This document shows, piece by piece, positions 55,801 through 64,000 of a stretch of DNA of 64,000 bases (position 1 is its first letter; each line of letters begins with the position of its first letter). Source of the stretch: an uncultured Paraprevotella sp. (GTDB lineage Bacteria; Bacteroidota; Bacteroidia; Bacteroidales; Bacteroidaceae). Location: positions 1 through 64,000 of the forward strand of contig CALUKY010000012.1 in the NCBI GenBank assembly GCA_944321345.1. The letters are read 5' to 3'. Made by a program: the position numbers and the translations under genes. Below the pieces are notes generated by a model, which was not told the DNA's origin, did no database searches, and worked only from the letters and a program-made list of their open reading frames with translations.

Positions 55801-56229
55801 AAGCAGATGTGGTGGAAGTTTGGTAATCTGACCAGCAAGGCCATGACTAATGGTGATTATGTGGTAACTAATGTAAGTACCGGTAAAACATTCTGGGGTG
55901 CTGATTATTTGAATGTTGCTTCAACTAATCCGGCAACGGACGGACAGTTTATCATCAAGACTAACGGTACCGGAGATCCGGTTCATGCACAGAATGATTT
56001 TTCAATTGTTGTTCGTTGGAATGATTATGGACCAAATACCGGATCTGCCTGGAGTGTTACTTATGTAGGTGACAGCTTTGATCTGGAGAATGATACTCCT
56101 ACTTCTATCGATCAGATTGAGACAAACTCGCCAGAAGATAATATTTACTATGACTTGCAGGGACGCCGTGTAGTTGTACCGGGTAAGGGAGTATATATTA
56201 CTAAGTCTGGTAAAAAAGTTTTATTTTAA
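52810..56229 (+). CDS. large secreted sialidase-like (GH33/BNR) multidomain protein
   Basis: A 1139-residue protein with a signal peptide (1-22, SSVWA). Residues about 25-400 form repeated beta-trefoil-like modules (GKYLGHKAM, LWTCEKEGDNF, IWNFQKAG) that may bind glycans. The sialidase core begins with YRIPAI at residues 516-519, where R517 is the first arginine of the triad, then ISDFRW and Asp-box repeats SADNGETWSD, YSDNNGETWSK and YSDDFGKTWAV. A helical FIVAR-like segment (about 893-960) and another lectin-like domain follow. The tail DNIYYDLQGRRV..GVYITKSGKK is common on secreted Prevotella and Bacteroides proteins. It probably removes sialic acid from host glycans; catalytic Tyr and Glu were not placed. 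Confidence 0.88.
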   Translation: MKKTFTMMMLLLVSCVFSSVWAADVLPEVGKTYLIKSDNVDAQKQEQDYYLYNDNGTLKLSAYALGDDNYLWTCEKEGDNFRFKNKAGKYLGHKAMNDAAYDFKIDPAKKVNEGCLPLYAVKDNRYMLVKNGGGAFDQADKTYNKAVDGFSSDYIFEEFSENDRMLTVLVEPAGSPIAFSWNGENHNGICNFIHHNGEAINEATLSAQMEEDPASLYEFLGFFEGDQNLGKTVEISSLEKNRVITAKFGFNACCSAYGEKWIRVIWNSNPSYVMGLPVSESYADVAPKTIISDLGAENQLWCFVGTPENFKIYNKAAGETLALATEGTNYTNGTATSMKDAASATSWHLVSKNGWNISPVETEDWGLNSYAGVGNVLKLYGNGDVGNIWNFQKAGENALNFQVVVNGTPKALNTNIGQLKMNMGSVSSLVNVTLSQKDGQKFYLANNVKLSFMLSGNQYRGYKFKGFQVNDGELQDTIKNLPFDASLKTITAVYDVDTEDPSQYLFYTPGYQNHPYRIPAITTTKDNKVLAISDFRWCNNDIGFGHVDIVGRISADNGETWSDQFNIAVGTGASGAKDCGYGDAAVVTDRETGKILIMCCTGNQFYSYGNRENPLRSARLYSDNNGETWSKPEDITDQMYALLPNSQGQFIGAGKICQSRKVKVGEYYRLYAALCTRPGGNYVIYSDDFGKTWAVLGGNETSCAPSGDEPKCEELPDGSVVLSSRKYSGRYFNIYKYDDAATATGKWLGVVSSNDIEGGLKVGNNSTNGEIQLVKVIKKDDKSFHYMMIQSIPYGQINSGDEARSNVCIFYKVFDEYTMNDTKELATGWTRGMLFENAKGAYSTMCIQPDKKLGFFYEEGPNNYCMVYRPISIEELTGDVYTMYDSAIHGEIDEEERALEAAKAEAQAVLDELAEKHATTPAYGEYPTSAYNELQTAYEEVTIETIDELGDAVIKLKNSCNWPVFTINNMHPTYGVGKSIYDNNSGSLYFKKTDLKDKQMWWKFGNLTSKAMTNGDYVVTNVSTGKTFWGADYLNVASTNPATDGQFIIKTNGTGDPVHAQNDFSIVVRWNDYGPNTGSAWSVTYVGDSFDLENDTPTSIDQIETNSPEDNIYYDLQGRRVVVPGKGVYITKSGKKVLF

Positions 56230-56276
56230 TAGATTGAAGATATTTACAGTGTGTTTTTAGTTATCGCTGTTGTATC

Positions 56277-56305
56277 AGGGGAGCAGATTTCTGCTCCCCT
56301 TTTTG
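56277..56305 (+). terminator. terminator after the sialidase-like gene
   Basis: AGGGGAGCAG (56277-56286) pairs with CTGCTCCCCT (56291-56300) with a short loop and T run. Confidence 0.85.
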
Positions 56306-56550
56306 TTTCATATATGAGGGCGACCCAAAAGTAAAATACATTTTCCAAGGAATTACAAATTGTAAGTCCCAAGCATAAAAGAGCCTTATCAAACTCCTTT
56401 GGGGGTGATGATAAGGCTCTTGTTAATAAAAATACGATGACCAAGTCACAGTTTGCAAGTTTATCTTTTTTAAATTTGACTTTTTGGGCATCCTCTGTGC
56501 GTTTCAAAATACTTCTGAAGAACTTTTTCCAACTGGTCTTATAAAAAACT
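56306..56550. other. intergenic stretch without a recognised gene
   Basis: This gap between the sialidase-like and metallophosphoesterase genes has one inverted repeat, GAGCCTTATCA (56381-56391) with TGATAAGGCTC (56409-56419), without a T run. Two overlapping frames exist: 35 codons on + from 56437 and 104 codons on - from 56558. Both have unconvincing residue use. It may be a remnant of a lost element. Confidence 0.4.
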
Positions 56551-56582
56551 CTCCCCAAAGAGCACCAGGGCTTTTCGGGGAG
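56548..56582 (-). terminator. terminator of the metallophosphoesterase transcript
   Basis: CTCCCC (56551-56556) pairs with GGGGAG (56577-56582). On the - strand the stem is followed by AGTTTTTT, 35 bases after the stop codon. Confidence 0.7.
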
Positions 56583-56616
56583 AAGTCATCAGAAATTTTA
56601 TAGAATAAAAGAATGG

Positions 56617-57543
56617 TTACTTGGTTCGTGTAATGGTATGAAGGACATTACCGTCTTTGTCAATGAAATACATTTTTAGTTCCTTCTGATTCATACCGAA
56701 TACACTGAAGCCTTCCTTCGGGCTGCAATAGACAGTTCCCTTGATAGGATTCACTTTTCTGGCCAATGAGGCAGAAGAGTTGACTACATAGTCAATTTTG
56801 GAGCCTTGAGGTTTAAGGTGTTGGAAATTGTGGATATGACCGCAAACATACATATCTACCGGATATTTTTCCAGAATGCTGTTTACCCGTTTCTGCATAT
56901 CCTGTCTTTCACTTTCTTCTTTCGGGGTTTCTGCAAAAATAGGATGATGGCCTACAACAATGACCCAGTTTTCCTTAGCCTCCTTCAAGGTTTGATCCAA
57001 CCATTTCAATTGAGCATCGATATCCTGCTTGCAGGCATCCGCATATTTGTCGGATTCATTGCGATACTTGTCGATGAGCGGAGTGGTATCAATGAAAACG
57101 AAGCGTACGGTTGTACCGTCCTCATTGAATACTTTGGTATAATAGCGTGCCGGCATCTCCCAGCGACGGCTTACCTTAGAATAGTCAATTACGGCCTGAC
57201 TGTTTCCCCGATACTCGTGGTTTCCCAGAATGGGCAGCCAACTGATCATCAGTTCCGGATGATCGTAAATAGATTCGTAATTACTGATCCAAAGAGGATC
57301 CTGAGTAGAGACTACGCCATCAAAATGATGTACATCTCCGGCTGCCAACACAGCCTCTGGTCCGATGGCCTCGGCCATTTCTCCCATCAGGCGTGCTATT
57401 GGTTTTTGTTCGTAGTATCCGTTGCGTCCCAGATCATTGGCCATGAAGAAGTTTATTTCATTTTTCAGACTGTCCCAGCGGTTTGTTTGCGCAGATAGGG
57501 TCAGACTGACCAATAATCCCAGCGCAATAAATAGTTTTTTCAT
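56617..57543 (-). CDS. calcineurin-like metallophosphoesterase, exported
   Basis: A 308-residue protein with a signal peptide (about 1-19, SLTLSAQ). The two-metal phosphatase motifs are present in order: ANDLG (the Asp position), VLAAGDVHHFDG, LPILGNHEYRG (GNHE), VVGHHPIF and YVCGHIHNFQH (GHxH). This is the purple-acid-phosphatase-like pattern. It acts outside the inner membrane on phosphate esters or phosphodiesters of unknown kind. It begins 21 bases after a TonB-dependent receptor on the same strand, so the two are likely cotranscribed. Confidence 0.9.
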   Translation of the reverse strand: MKKLFIALGLLVSLTLSAQTNRWDSLKNEINFFMANDLGRNGYYEQKPIARLMGEMAEAIGPEAVLAAGDVHHFDGVVSTQDPLWISNYESIYDHPELMISWLPILGNHEYRGNSQAVIDYSKVSRRWEMPARYYTKVFNEDGTTVRFVFIDTTPLIDKYRNESDKYADACKQDIDAQLKWLDQTLKEAKENWVIVVGHHPIFAETPKEESERQDMQKRVNSILEKYPVDMYVCGHIHNFQHLKPQGSKIDYVVNSSASLARKVNPIKGTVYCSPKEGFSVFGMNQKELKMYFIDKDGNVLHTITRTK

Positions 57544-57564
57544 AAATTGTTGAATAATGTTTGA

Positions 57565-60348
57565 TTAGAAATTGAATTTTACACCTGCATTGATTCTCGG
57601 ACCATAGTACTCAACCTGCATGGTGCGATCCTTGTCGCCACAGTAATAGCGCAATGGTTGGTTCAACAGGTTTGTTGCTTCTGCAAAGAAAGTAGTCTTG
57701 AATTTCTTGTTCAAGGTATAGCTTGCATTCAAGTCCAGATAGCTTACACGGTCGTAATAACGGTCCAAAGCGGCACAAGAACCCATTTCGTCAATAAACT
57801 CAGAAGTGAAGTTATATGACAAGCGGATGTTCACACCCTTGTTGTCGTAGTACAGAGAAGCATTGGCAGTATGCTCTGGTGATCCCGGCATCGGCAGGTC
57901 TTTCTCGTTCTCGCGTCCTTCGAAGTTGAAGTTGTTCACTTTGGTATGTGTGTAAGTATAGGTTCCGTAGAAACCGAGGTACTTCAACTTTGGAGAGATG
58001 AATCCGAAGTCACGCTGCAAGGCAACTTCAACACCCAGCAAATCGGCATTACCGGCATTCTTTGACTGCTTCATCTCGTCATAGACGTTTCCGTTGAAGC
58101 TATAGTCCTCTACAACCTGATCTACAATGAAATCGTTGATCTTCTTATAGAAAACTCCCACACTGGCCAAACCGATAGACTTGAAATAGTAGTCAAAACT
58201 CAAGTCAAAGTTGTGTGAAGTGGCAGGATTCAGATTCGGGTTACCCATTTCCATTTCATTCTTGCTGCGGTCGATGATGAGATTCGGCACCAGAGAAATG
58301 TATTTAGGACGGGCCAGAGTCTTGGTATAAGAAGCACGGATCTTCAAATCCTGAGCCGGTTCATACTTTAACAGGAAGCTTGGCAGCCAGTTGATGTAGC
58401 TTTTTCCGGCCGGAGTGGTTTGTTTGAGGCTCTCGAATTCGTCGTCACCTTCTTCCCAGTAAGTATATTCATAACCCTGATATTCCACGTTGGTATGTTC
58501 CATACGCAAACCGGCCATCATCTGCAAGTTTTTACCCAACTGCTGGTCGAAGCGGATGTAGGCGGCACCGACCTGTTCGGTTGCATTGTAGTTTTCTGCC
58601 TCTTCCTCTTTTACTTCTTTCTTTTCGAAAAGGTTGCTGTTGTTCAGATCCAGGCTACCCAGATAAGTATTGCTTACGAACTCGCCGGCCTTATACTGGT
58701 CGCCTGCCATGAATCCGTCGCGGGTCTGGTCAACAAAGTTCTTCTGCACATCGGCCATGAACTTATCCTCGTCCACCGGACTGTATTCATAGAAGTCAAC
58801 GTCGTTCTTTTTGTCTTTCTTGCTGAACTTACCTCCGAACTTGAATTTGTTCTGGAAGTTACCGCTCAGAATCGGCAACTCAAAATCCAGCTTTGCCTTG
58901 ATGTCGTTTTCGTAGATTTCCTGGTTGCTTTCCGTAATTTCGTCCAGCTTGGCTTCCATAATGCTGGGCAGGGTGGTGACATAAGGTTTTCTCAAATCGT
59001 CCTGATTGATGGTAAAGGTCTGGTCTTTCAGCTCCATACCGATATAACGCTCGTTCGGACGGCTTTCAGAAGCTCTTGAGTAGGCTACAGACCAGTCAGA
59101 CTTCAGACGGCCGAACTGGTGGTTACCGCCCAAAGTGAAGTCCATAGTCTGCTGCAACTCCAAACGTGCATTCTTGTTGTCGGGAATACCACCTTTGGTT
59201 TCCATGACGGTCTTCATTTCACCTTCTCCGTCGGCCAGATCCTCAAAGGAACGTTTGTAACGGTTTTCCCAGTCGTGACGACGGTTGTAGATGCTCTTGA
59301 AGAACACTTTATGATTGGCATTGAAATCATAATCTAAAGCCAAAGAATAGCTCTGTCTTTGACGGGTTACGTAGTATTGGCGGATTTCCATATCGGTCAG
59401 GAATACTTTTCCCTCGTCCTCATCATATTCAAACTCAGTATTGTCTGAACCAATCGGATTATACTGATAAGAAGCAGAAAGCAACAGACCGAGCTTGTTG
59501 TTCAGGAAACGGTCGCCATAAGTGGCTCCCAGATTCCAGTTAGGCTTGCCGCTGATAAAGCTTCCGCCTGTTCCAAAAGTAAAGTTGGTAATGCGCTTTG
59601 AAGGAGTATTTTTAGTTACCAGATTCACACTTCCACCAATGGCATCGCCATCCATATCCGGAGTGACTACCTTGCTGACTTCTATTGTCTGGATCATATC
59701 TGCCGGAATCAGGTCCAGCTGTACGTTACGGGCATCAGACTCGGCAGAAGGCAAACGGTTGCCGTTTACAGTTACGCTGCTCAAATCCGGAGAAGTACCG
59801 CGGATCTGTCCGAAACGTGCCTCGCCCTGGTCATACTGTACACTCAATCCGTTGATACGCTTCAGGGCATCACCGATATTTGAATCCGGGAATTTACCAA
59901 CCTGATCGGCGGATACGATATTGGTAATATTCAGATTGTTCTTCTGCATGTTCAGCGCACGCTGCTGATCAGAGAAGGCACCCAATACTGTAAGTTCCTT
60001 CAAGGAGTTATTGTCCTTTAAGGTGATGTTCTTTACTAAAGTCTTGTTTTGGGAAACAGTAATGGTAAAAGTCATAGGAGAGAAGCCTACATAGCTCACC
60101 TTTACATTGTGCTTTCCAGGCTTGACATTAGGCATGATGTAATAACCGTTAGCATCACTGACAGTGCAGCTTCCATCTTCCAAGCGGATGTAAGCTCCGG
60201 GTAAAGCCTGCTGGTCGGCATCCAATACCCGGCCTCTTACAATTGTTTGATTTTCTGCTGCAACCGGTTCGGTAACAACATCTGCAAATGTTTGTTGACT
60301 ACCCAATAGAATAGTACTAATTAAAAAAGCTTTTGTGAAATGATTCAT
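57565..60348 (-). CDS. TonB-dependent outer-membrane receptor
   Basis: A 927-residue receptor: signal peptide (about 1-22), a carboxypeptidase-like domain (about 36-115, LPGAYIRLEDGS and VKVSYVGFSPM), a plug (about 130-260) with VGKFPDSNIGDALKRINGLS and IQTIEVSKVVTPDMDGDAIG, then a barrel ending INAGVKFNF with a terminal Phe. The plug resembles the receptor group first described in Xanthomonas and Caulobacter and is not SusC-like; no SusD gene is near. Its cotranscribed metallophosphoesterase suggests uptake of a phosphate-bearing compound or its product. A -7-like TACATTTG is on the - strand at 60384-60391. Confidence 0.92.
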   Translation of the reverse strand: MNHFTKAFLISTILLGSQQTFADVVTEPVAAENQTIVRGRVLDADQQALPGAYIRLEDGSCTVSDANGYYIMPNVKPGKHNVKVSYVGFSPMTFTITVSQNKTLVKNITLKDNNSLKELTVLGAFSDQQRALNMQKNNLNITNIVSADQVGKFPDSNIGDALKRINGLSVQYDQGEARFGQIRGTSPDLSSVTVNGNRLPSAESDARNVQLDLIPADMIQTIEVSKVVTPDMDGDAIGGSVNLVTKNTPSKRITNFTFGTGGSFISGKPNWNLGATYGDRFLNNKLGLLLSASYQYNPIGSDNTEFEYDEDEGKVFLTDMEIRQYYVTRQRQSYSLALDYDFNANHKVFFKSIYNRRHDWENRYKRSFEDLADGEGEMKTVMETKGGIPDNKNARLELQQTMDFTLGGNHQFGRLKSDWSVAYSRASESRPNERYIGMELKDQTFTINQDDLRKPYVTTLPSIMEAKLDEITESNQEIYENDIKAKLDFELPILSGNFQNKFKFGGKFSKKDKKNDVDFYEYSPVDEDKFMADVQKNFVDQTRDGFMAGDQYKAGEFVSNTYLGSLDLNNSNLFEKKEVKEEEAENYNATEQVGAAYIRFDQQLGKNLQMMAGLRMEHTNVEYQGYEYTYWEEGDDEFESLKQTTPAGKSYINWLPSFLLKYEPAQDLKIRASYTKTLARPKYISLVPNLIIDRSKNEMEMGNPNLNPATSHNFDLSFDYYFKSIGLASVGVFYKKINDFIVDQVVEDYSFNGNVYDEMKQSKNAGNADLLGVEVALQRDFGFISPKLKYLGFYGTYTYTHTKVNNFNFEGRENEKDLPMPGSPEHTANASLYYDNKGVNIRLSYNFTSEFIDEMGSCAALDRYYDRVSYLDLNASYTLNKKFKTTFFAEATNLLNQPLRYYCGDKDRTMQVEYYGPRINAGVKFNF

Positions 60349-60534
60349 AACCTGTTGATTTTATTGTTATCCTAATTGCGATGCAAATGTAGAAGCAGGT
60401 TATTACATTTTTATAACATGTTTGTGAAGATTTGTATTCAGTTCCTTTTAGAAGAGAAAGAATGAAGGTAAAAGGTGGCAATGATATTTTTTTGTCACAG
60501 GAATGACATATTTATTTTAAGATAATCATAAAAA

Positions 60535-60585
60535 ACGTCTTCGATTATACATCTGAGAAAAACTGAAGCATATAATCGAAGACGT
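60535..60585 (-). terminator. terminator of the nadK-ABC exporter transcript
   Basis: ACGTCTTCGATTATA (60535-60549) pairs perfectly with 60571-60585. On the - strand it is followed by TTTTTATG, 14 bases after the exporter stop codon. Confidence 0.85.
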
Positions 60586-60598
60586 AATTATAAATATA

Positions 60599-62257
60599 TT
60601 ATGAAATCCGTTTTAAATGAAGTATTTGTGAACAATGTGACAAGACTTCCGGTCGATGGGTAATAAAGAGAAGAGTTTTATCTTTTGCTTTCTCCTGTAG
60701 ATTCTGTAATAATAGCTTTTCGGTTACAGCATCAAGAGCCGAAGTGGCTTCGTCCAATAACAGGATACTTCCTTTTCTTAGCAGAGCTCTGGCAATGGCA
60801 ATTCTTTGTGCTTGTCCTTCGCTGAGACCGCTTCCCATTTCGTTGCAGCGGGTATTCATTCCGTCGGGAAGTTCAAAGACAAAATCGGCACAGGCTGTAT
60901 GCAGGGCATCTTTCAGTTCCTCCTCATGGGCATGTGGATTGCCGAGGAGTAGATTGTCGCGAATGGTGCCGCTGAAGAGTGTGTTTCCCTGTGGAACATA
61001 TACGATATTACAGCGGGTGAGCGGACTACAGGTTGCTTCTTTCTCCTTGTTATATATATAGATTCGTCCATGTTCCGGTCGCACCAGTCCTAAAACCAGG
61101 CGGATCAGTGTGGTTTTTCCTGCTCCAGTCTCTCCTAAAATGGCAGTACTGCTTCCTGGAGTAAAGTCATGACTGAAGTCTGTCAGGATGGTTCTATGTC
61201 CTCCGGAATAGGTGAACTGGATTTGTTCTGCACGAATACCTATAGGGCCGTCAAGACGAATGCTTTCTCCCTGTTCCTCTTTGGGTAGAACTTCCAGTTC
61301 CATCAGGCGTTCAGTAGCGGTAAGCGAACCGATAAGTACTGGGATAAAACGCGTCATATCGCGGAAAGGACTCTGAATCTGTCCTACCAGTTGGATAAAT
61401 GCCATCATTACTCCGTAAGTAATGCTGCCGTCCATCAGGCGGCTGCTGCCCCAAAGAAAGGCGATCAGATAACAGGAACCGAAGCCGATATTCAGCATGG
61501 TGGCCGAGAAGGATGAGAATACGGTCCGTTGTTTGACTTGCTGACGGAGAGACTGTTGTATGTGATCCAGCTGTTTGGCCATAAAGCCCGTTTGTTCCAA
61601 AGTCTTGATGACCATTTTGTGTTGCAGTGTTTCCTGAAGTACACTCTGTATCTGGCTGTCGGTATTACGGATTCCTCGGGTAAGACCTCTCATTTTCCGT
61701 ACATAAACCTTGCTTAGCAAGATGAAAAACGGAAGAATCAGAATAACAGCACAGGCCAGAAACGAATCCATGGAATAAAGAAACAGAAAGGCGCCTACCA
61801 GACGTACGCATACTGCCAGCATGCTGGGCAATGTTTCGGTAATGACGTTTACCACATCAGTTACATCGCGTTCGAGCCGGTTCAGCATATCACCAGTATG
61901 CTTCTGTTCCAGACTGCTCCAGTCACTGTTTAATAGTTGGCCGAAAATGTGCTGTTGCATCTTATTTTGTGCCCGTACTCCTAAGATGGCTTTTACCCAA
62001 CGGTTGGTGAATCCTACCAGTATTTGCAACAGCATGATGCCTATTAGAAAATAAGCGGCAGTGGTCAGGCTTCCGGTTTGTTTTTGGGTTGCAATATCAA
62101 TGGCCATTTTGGTGGCCCAGATAAAGGCAAAGTCCAAAAAGACACTGCCACAACCCAGAACGGCATTGATACCGGCCTGTATACGGTAACTTCGGGCTGT
62201 GTGCCATAGCCACTTCAGCAGGGCCCAGGTTTTATATGATATCTTGAAATCTCCCAT
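60599..62257 (-). CDS. ABC exporter half-transporter (permease fused to ATPase)
   Basis: A 552-residue inner-membrane protein of six transmembrane helices (about 15-300) followed by an ATPase domain. Walker A is GETGAGKTT, the signature is LSEGQAQR (Glu for the usual Gly) and Walker B is ILLLDEATSALD. It would act as a dimer exporting a lipid, peptide or drug; the substrate is unknown. The start at 62257 (MGDFKISYKT) lies five bases after the nadK stop; the frame continues ten codons into nadK, which is less likely. Probably cotranscribed with nadK. Confidence 0.9.
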   Translation of the reverse strand: MGDFKISYKTWALLKWLWHTARSYRIQAGINAVLGCGSVFLDFAFIWATKMAIDIATQKQTGSLTTAAYFLIGIMLLQILVGFTNRWVKAILGVRAQNKMQQHIFGQLLNSDWSSLEQKHTGDMLNRLERDVTDVVNVITETLPSMLAVCVRLVGAFLFLYSMDSFLACAVILILPFFILLSKVYVRKMRGLTRGIRNTDSQIQSVLQETLQHKMVIKTLEQTGFMAKQLDHIQQSLRQQVKQRTVFSSFSATMLNIGFGSCYLIAFLWGSSRLMDGSITYGVMMAFIQLVGQIQSPFRDMTRFIPVLIGSLTATERLMELEVLPKEEQGESIRLDGPIGIRAEQIQFTYSGGHRTILTDFSHDFTPGSSTAILGETGAGKTTLIRLVLGLVRPEHGRIYIYNKEKEATCSPLTRCNIVYVPQGNTLFSGTIRDNLLLGNPHAHEEELKDALHTACADFVFELPDGMNTRCNEMGSGLSEGQAQRIAIARALLRKGSILLLDEATSALDAVTEKLLLQNLQEKAKDKTLLFITHRPEVLSHCSQILHLKRIS

Positions 62258-62262
62258 GAATG

Positions 62263-63144
62263 TTATGAGCGTGGGTCGGCGCCCCACATCAGCTTGTTGC
62301 GTAGGGTGCTGAAAAATGAATGATTCTGACGTTGGAAAACTCTTACCTGATAAGGTGCCTTACGGATGGTCAGACGGGTGGATTCCGGACATGATTCGCT
62401 CCGGCCGTCAATGGCTACCAAAAAGTTATGGCTTCGGCTTTCTACAGAAAGTTCGATAACTGCGTTGTCCCGTAAAGCCAGTGGGCGCATGTTCAGGCTG
62501 TGTGGAGCAACAGGAGTGATGCTGAAGATTCCGGCCTGAGGAACAATGATCGGGCCGCCTACGCTGAGCGCATAGCCGGTAGACCCGGTGGGCGTGCTGA
62601 TAATCAGTCCGTCGGCCTGATAGGTGGTAAGATGCTCTCCATTGATGCGTACATCAATACTGATCATGGATGAGTTGTCGTGTTTCAATACAGCCACTTC
62701 GTTAAGCGCATAGGGATATACATTCAGGTTGCCGTCAGGCAAGGTCACTTCAATCACGCTACGTGCTTCTATAGCATATTCCCCCTTGTACAGATGTTCC
62801 ACTACATCCTCAATGTCATAGGGAGACACGTCGGCCAGAAATCCCAGCCGTCCCATGTTGACGCCTAATATCGGAATCTCTTTTTTCCCGACACGGCGTG
62901 CGGCTTCCAGAAATGTGCCGTCGCCTCCCATACTGATGACAATATCGGCTTCGAACTGGTCATTGACGATGATCTGGTCTGCCTGAATGTCCAGATTCAG
63001 TTCATGGGTCAGGTAATGATAGAAATCCTTATCAATATATAATTCGGCAGGATATCTTTTCAGGATATGAAAAAGATGCTCGAACGAGGCTGATTTTTTA
63101 GCCTGATAGATATTTCCGAAAATTGCAAATTTAATATTCCGCAT
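62263..63144 (-). CDS. nadK: NAD kinase
   Basis: This 293-residue enzyme phosphorylates NAD to NADP. It has the [11 protein letters not shown] motif, [13 protein letters not shown], the [10 protein letters not shown] block that contacts NAD, and [18 protein letters not shown] choose the start at 63144 ([10 protein letters not shown]), which gives the usual length; the frame goes back 20 codons over a segment unlike NadK. It is divergent from pdxJ and is followed at once by an ABC exporter gene. Confidence 0.95.
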   Translation of the reverse strand: MRNIKFAIFGNIYQAKKSASFEHLFHILKRYPAELYIDKDFYHYLTHELNLDIQADQIIVNDQFEADIVISMGGDGTFLEAARRVGKKEIPILGVNMGRLGFLADVSPYDIEDVVEHLYKGEYAIEARSVIEVTLPDGNLNVYPYALNEVAVLKHDNSSMISIDVRINGEHLTTYQADGLIISTPTGSTGYALSVGGPIIVPQAGIFSITPVAPHSLNMRPLALRDNAVIELSVESRSHNFLVAIDGRSESCPESTRLTIRKAPYQVRVFQRQNHSFFSTLRNKLMWGADPRS

Positions 63145-63325
63145 AATATCGTTTGTTTTGTTCTTGTGTTTCGTTCCACATGATTGCGGTTCTTCTAAAA
63201 GCAAAATTACTTATTTTTTTCAATATATCATAGAATGAAGCTCTTACTTGCTTTTCCGATGAAAAAATGAATTCTTTGTCCTGAAAAAATATTGGGTTTA
63301 TGAAAGACAATAACTGTTTTTTTAC

Positions 63326-63333
63326 TAACTTTG
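63326..63333 (+). promoter_or_regulatory. -7 element upstream of pdxJ
   Basis: TAACTTTG matches the Bacteroides -7 consensus 33 bases before pdxJ; no TTTG is at -33. Confidence 0.45.
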
Positions 63334-63365
63334 TGGAAACTGATACAACTAAAAATACAGTACAG

Positions 63366-64000
63366 ATGACGAAACTGAGTGTAAATATCAACAAAATAGC
63401 TACCTTGCGTAACGCACGTGGCGGCGACAATCCCAATGTGGTGAAAATGGCTTTGGATTGTGAGGCTTTTGGAGCGCAGGGTATTACTGTACATCCCCGT
63501 CCTGATGAGCGGCATATCCGATATCAGGATGTGCGTGATTTGAAACCGGTGCTCACCACTGAGTTTAATATTGAGGGATATCCTTGTGATTCGTTTATAG
63601 ATCTGGTGTGTGAGGTCGTTCCGGACCAGGTTACTTTGGTGCCGGATTCACCGGAGCAGATTACGTCCAATTCCGGTTGGGACACGGTACGTTATCAGAA
63701 TTTCCTGACAGATGTAGTCCGTACCTTCAAGGAAAAAGGAATCCGTACCTCTATTTTTGTGGGAACAGAATTGCCTATGATCGAGCATGCAGCCAAGGTT
63801 GGCGCAGATCGGGTGGAACTGTATACAGAACCATATGCCACAGGCTATCGAACCAGTCCTGAAGCCGCTGTCGCTCCTTTTATCCGGGCGGCAGAATGTG
63901 CTCGTGCAGTCGGACTGGGACTGAATGCCGGTCATGATTTGAGTTTGGAGAACCTGGAATACATTCACCGTCAGATTCCTTGGTTGGATGAAGTCAGCAT
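63366..64000 (+). CDS. pdxJ: pyridoxine 5'-phosphate synthase (partial, runs off the window)
   Basis: An ATG at 63366 opens a frame that is still open at the window end (211 codons). It begins [20 protein letters not shown], then [37 protein letters not shown] and [13 protein letters not shown], all characteristic of PdxJ. The enzyme condenses 1-deoxyxylulose 5-phosphate with 3-amino-2-oxopropyl phosphate to form pyridoxine 5'-phosphate. About 25-30 residues of a normal protein would lie beyond the window. Divergent from nadK, 221 bases away. Confidence 0.94.
   Translation, partial: MTKLSVNINKIATLRNARGGDNPNVVKMALDCEAFGAQGITVHPRPDERHIRYQDVRDLKPVLTTEFNIEGYPCDSFIDLVCEVVPDQVTLVPDSPEQITSNSGWDTVRYQNFLTDVVRTFKEKGIRTSIFVGTELPMIEHAAKVGADRVELYTEPYATGYRTSPEAAVAPFIRAAECARAVGLGLNAGHDLSLENLEYIHRQIPWLDEVS

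Noticed and set aside
56437-56544. 35-codon hydrophobic frame on the + strand
   Set aside because: Short, overlaps the - strand frame, no promoter or neighbour to support it.
56244-56558. 104-codon frame on the - strand
   Set aside because: It runs through two terminator hairpins and an inverted repeat, with no convincing family features.

Overview
The window looks like chromosomal DNA of a Bacteroidales gut bacterium, most likely family Bacteroidaceae (Bacteroides or Phocaeicola). The grounds are 7/33-type promoters (TTTG, 19 bases, TAnnTTTG), carboxypeptidase-like plus TonB-dependent outer-membrane receptors, a DPP III with HECLGH, DUF2027-Smr and DUF3472 proteins, and almost no Shine-Dalgarno sites. 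No tRNA, CRISPR array, prophage or complete insertion sequence was seen. The window opens at the 3' end of an rRNA operon (23S tail, 5S, terminator) and closes inside pdxJ.

Region by region. (1) 0.4-9 kb: an M48 peptidase, then a leucine operon leuA-leuC-leuD-(second isopropylmalate-synthase paralogue)-leuB. A perfect promoter, a 26-residue leader peptide and mutually exclusive antiterminator and terminator hairpins precede leuA, which is classic attenuation layout. (2) 9-21 kb: purA with an atypical Fur-family regulator, DPP III with an AlkD-like protein, an AraC-type regulator, recQ, then a 931-residue coiled-coil protein with a central Rad50-like zinc hook but no ATPase heads, overlapping by four bases a cell-wall amidase gene; then hisS. 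(3) 21-36.8 kb: a PepSY-like lipoprotein, a degenerate group II intron, an outer-membrane barrel protein, an AI-2E-type permease, a decayed gene, a DUF3472 protein, a second AlkD-like protein, a GH127-like protein that has lost its zinc cysteines, groESL, a small gene with two compensating homopolymer frameshifts, and a GH43 enzyme. (4) 36.8-45 kb: ApbE, an S9 peptidase, and nrdD-nrdG behind a cobalamin riboswitch. (5) 45-52.6 kb: xth-dgkA-PAP2, an NlpC/P60 hydrolase, DUF2027-Smr with a small CxxC protein, and queA-nudix-GNAT-oxidoreductase. (6) 52.8-64 kb: a large secreted sialidase-like protein, a TonB-dependent receptor with a metallophosphoesterase, nadK with an ABC exporter, and the start of pdxJ.

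Most genes are housekeeping. The parts most worth a second look are the leucine attenuator, the headless zinc-hook protein coupled to an amidase, the B12 switch on anaerobic ribonucleotide reductase, the apparently zinc-less GH127 homologue, and three sites of gene decay or frameshift. All functions are read from sequence motifs and remembered family features; no database search was run.
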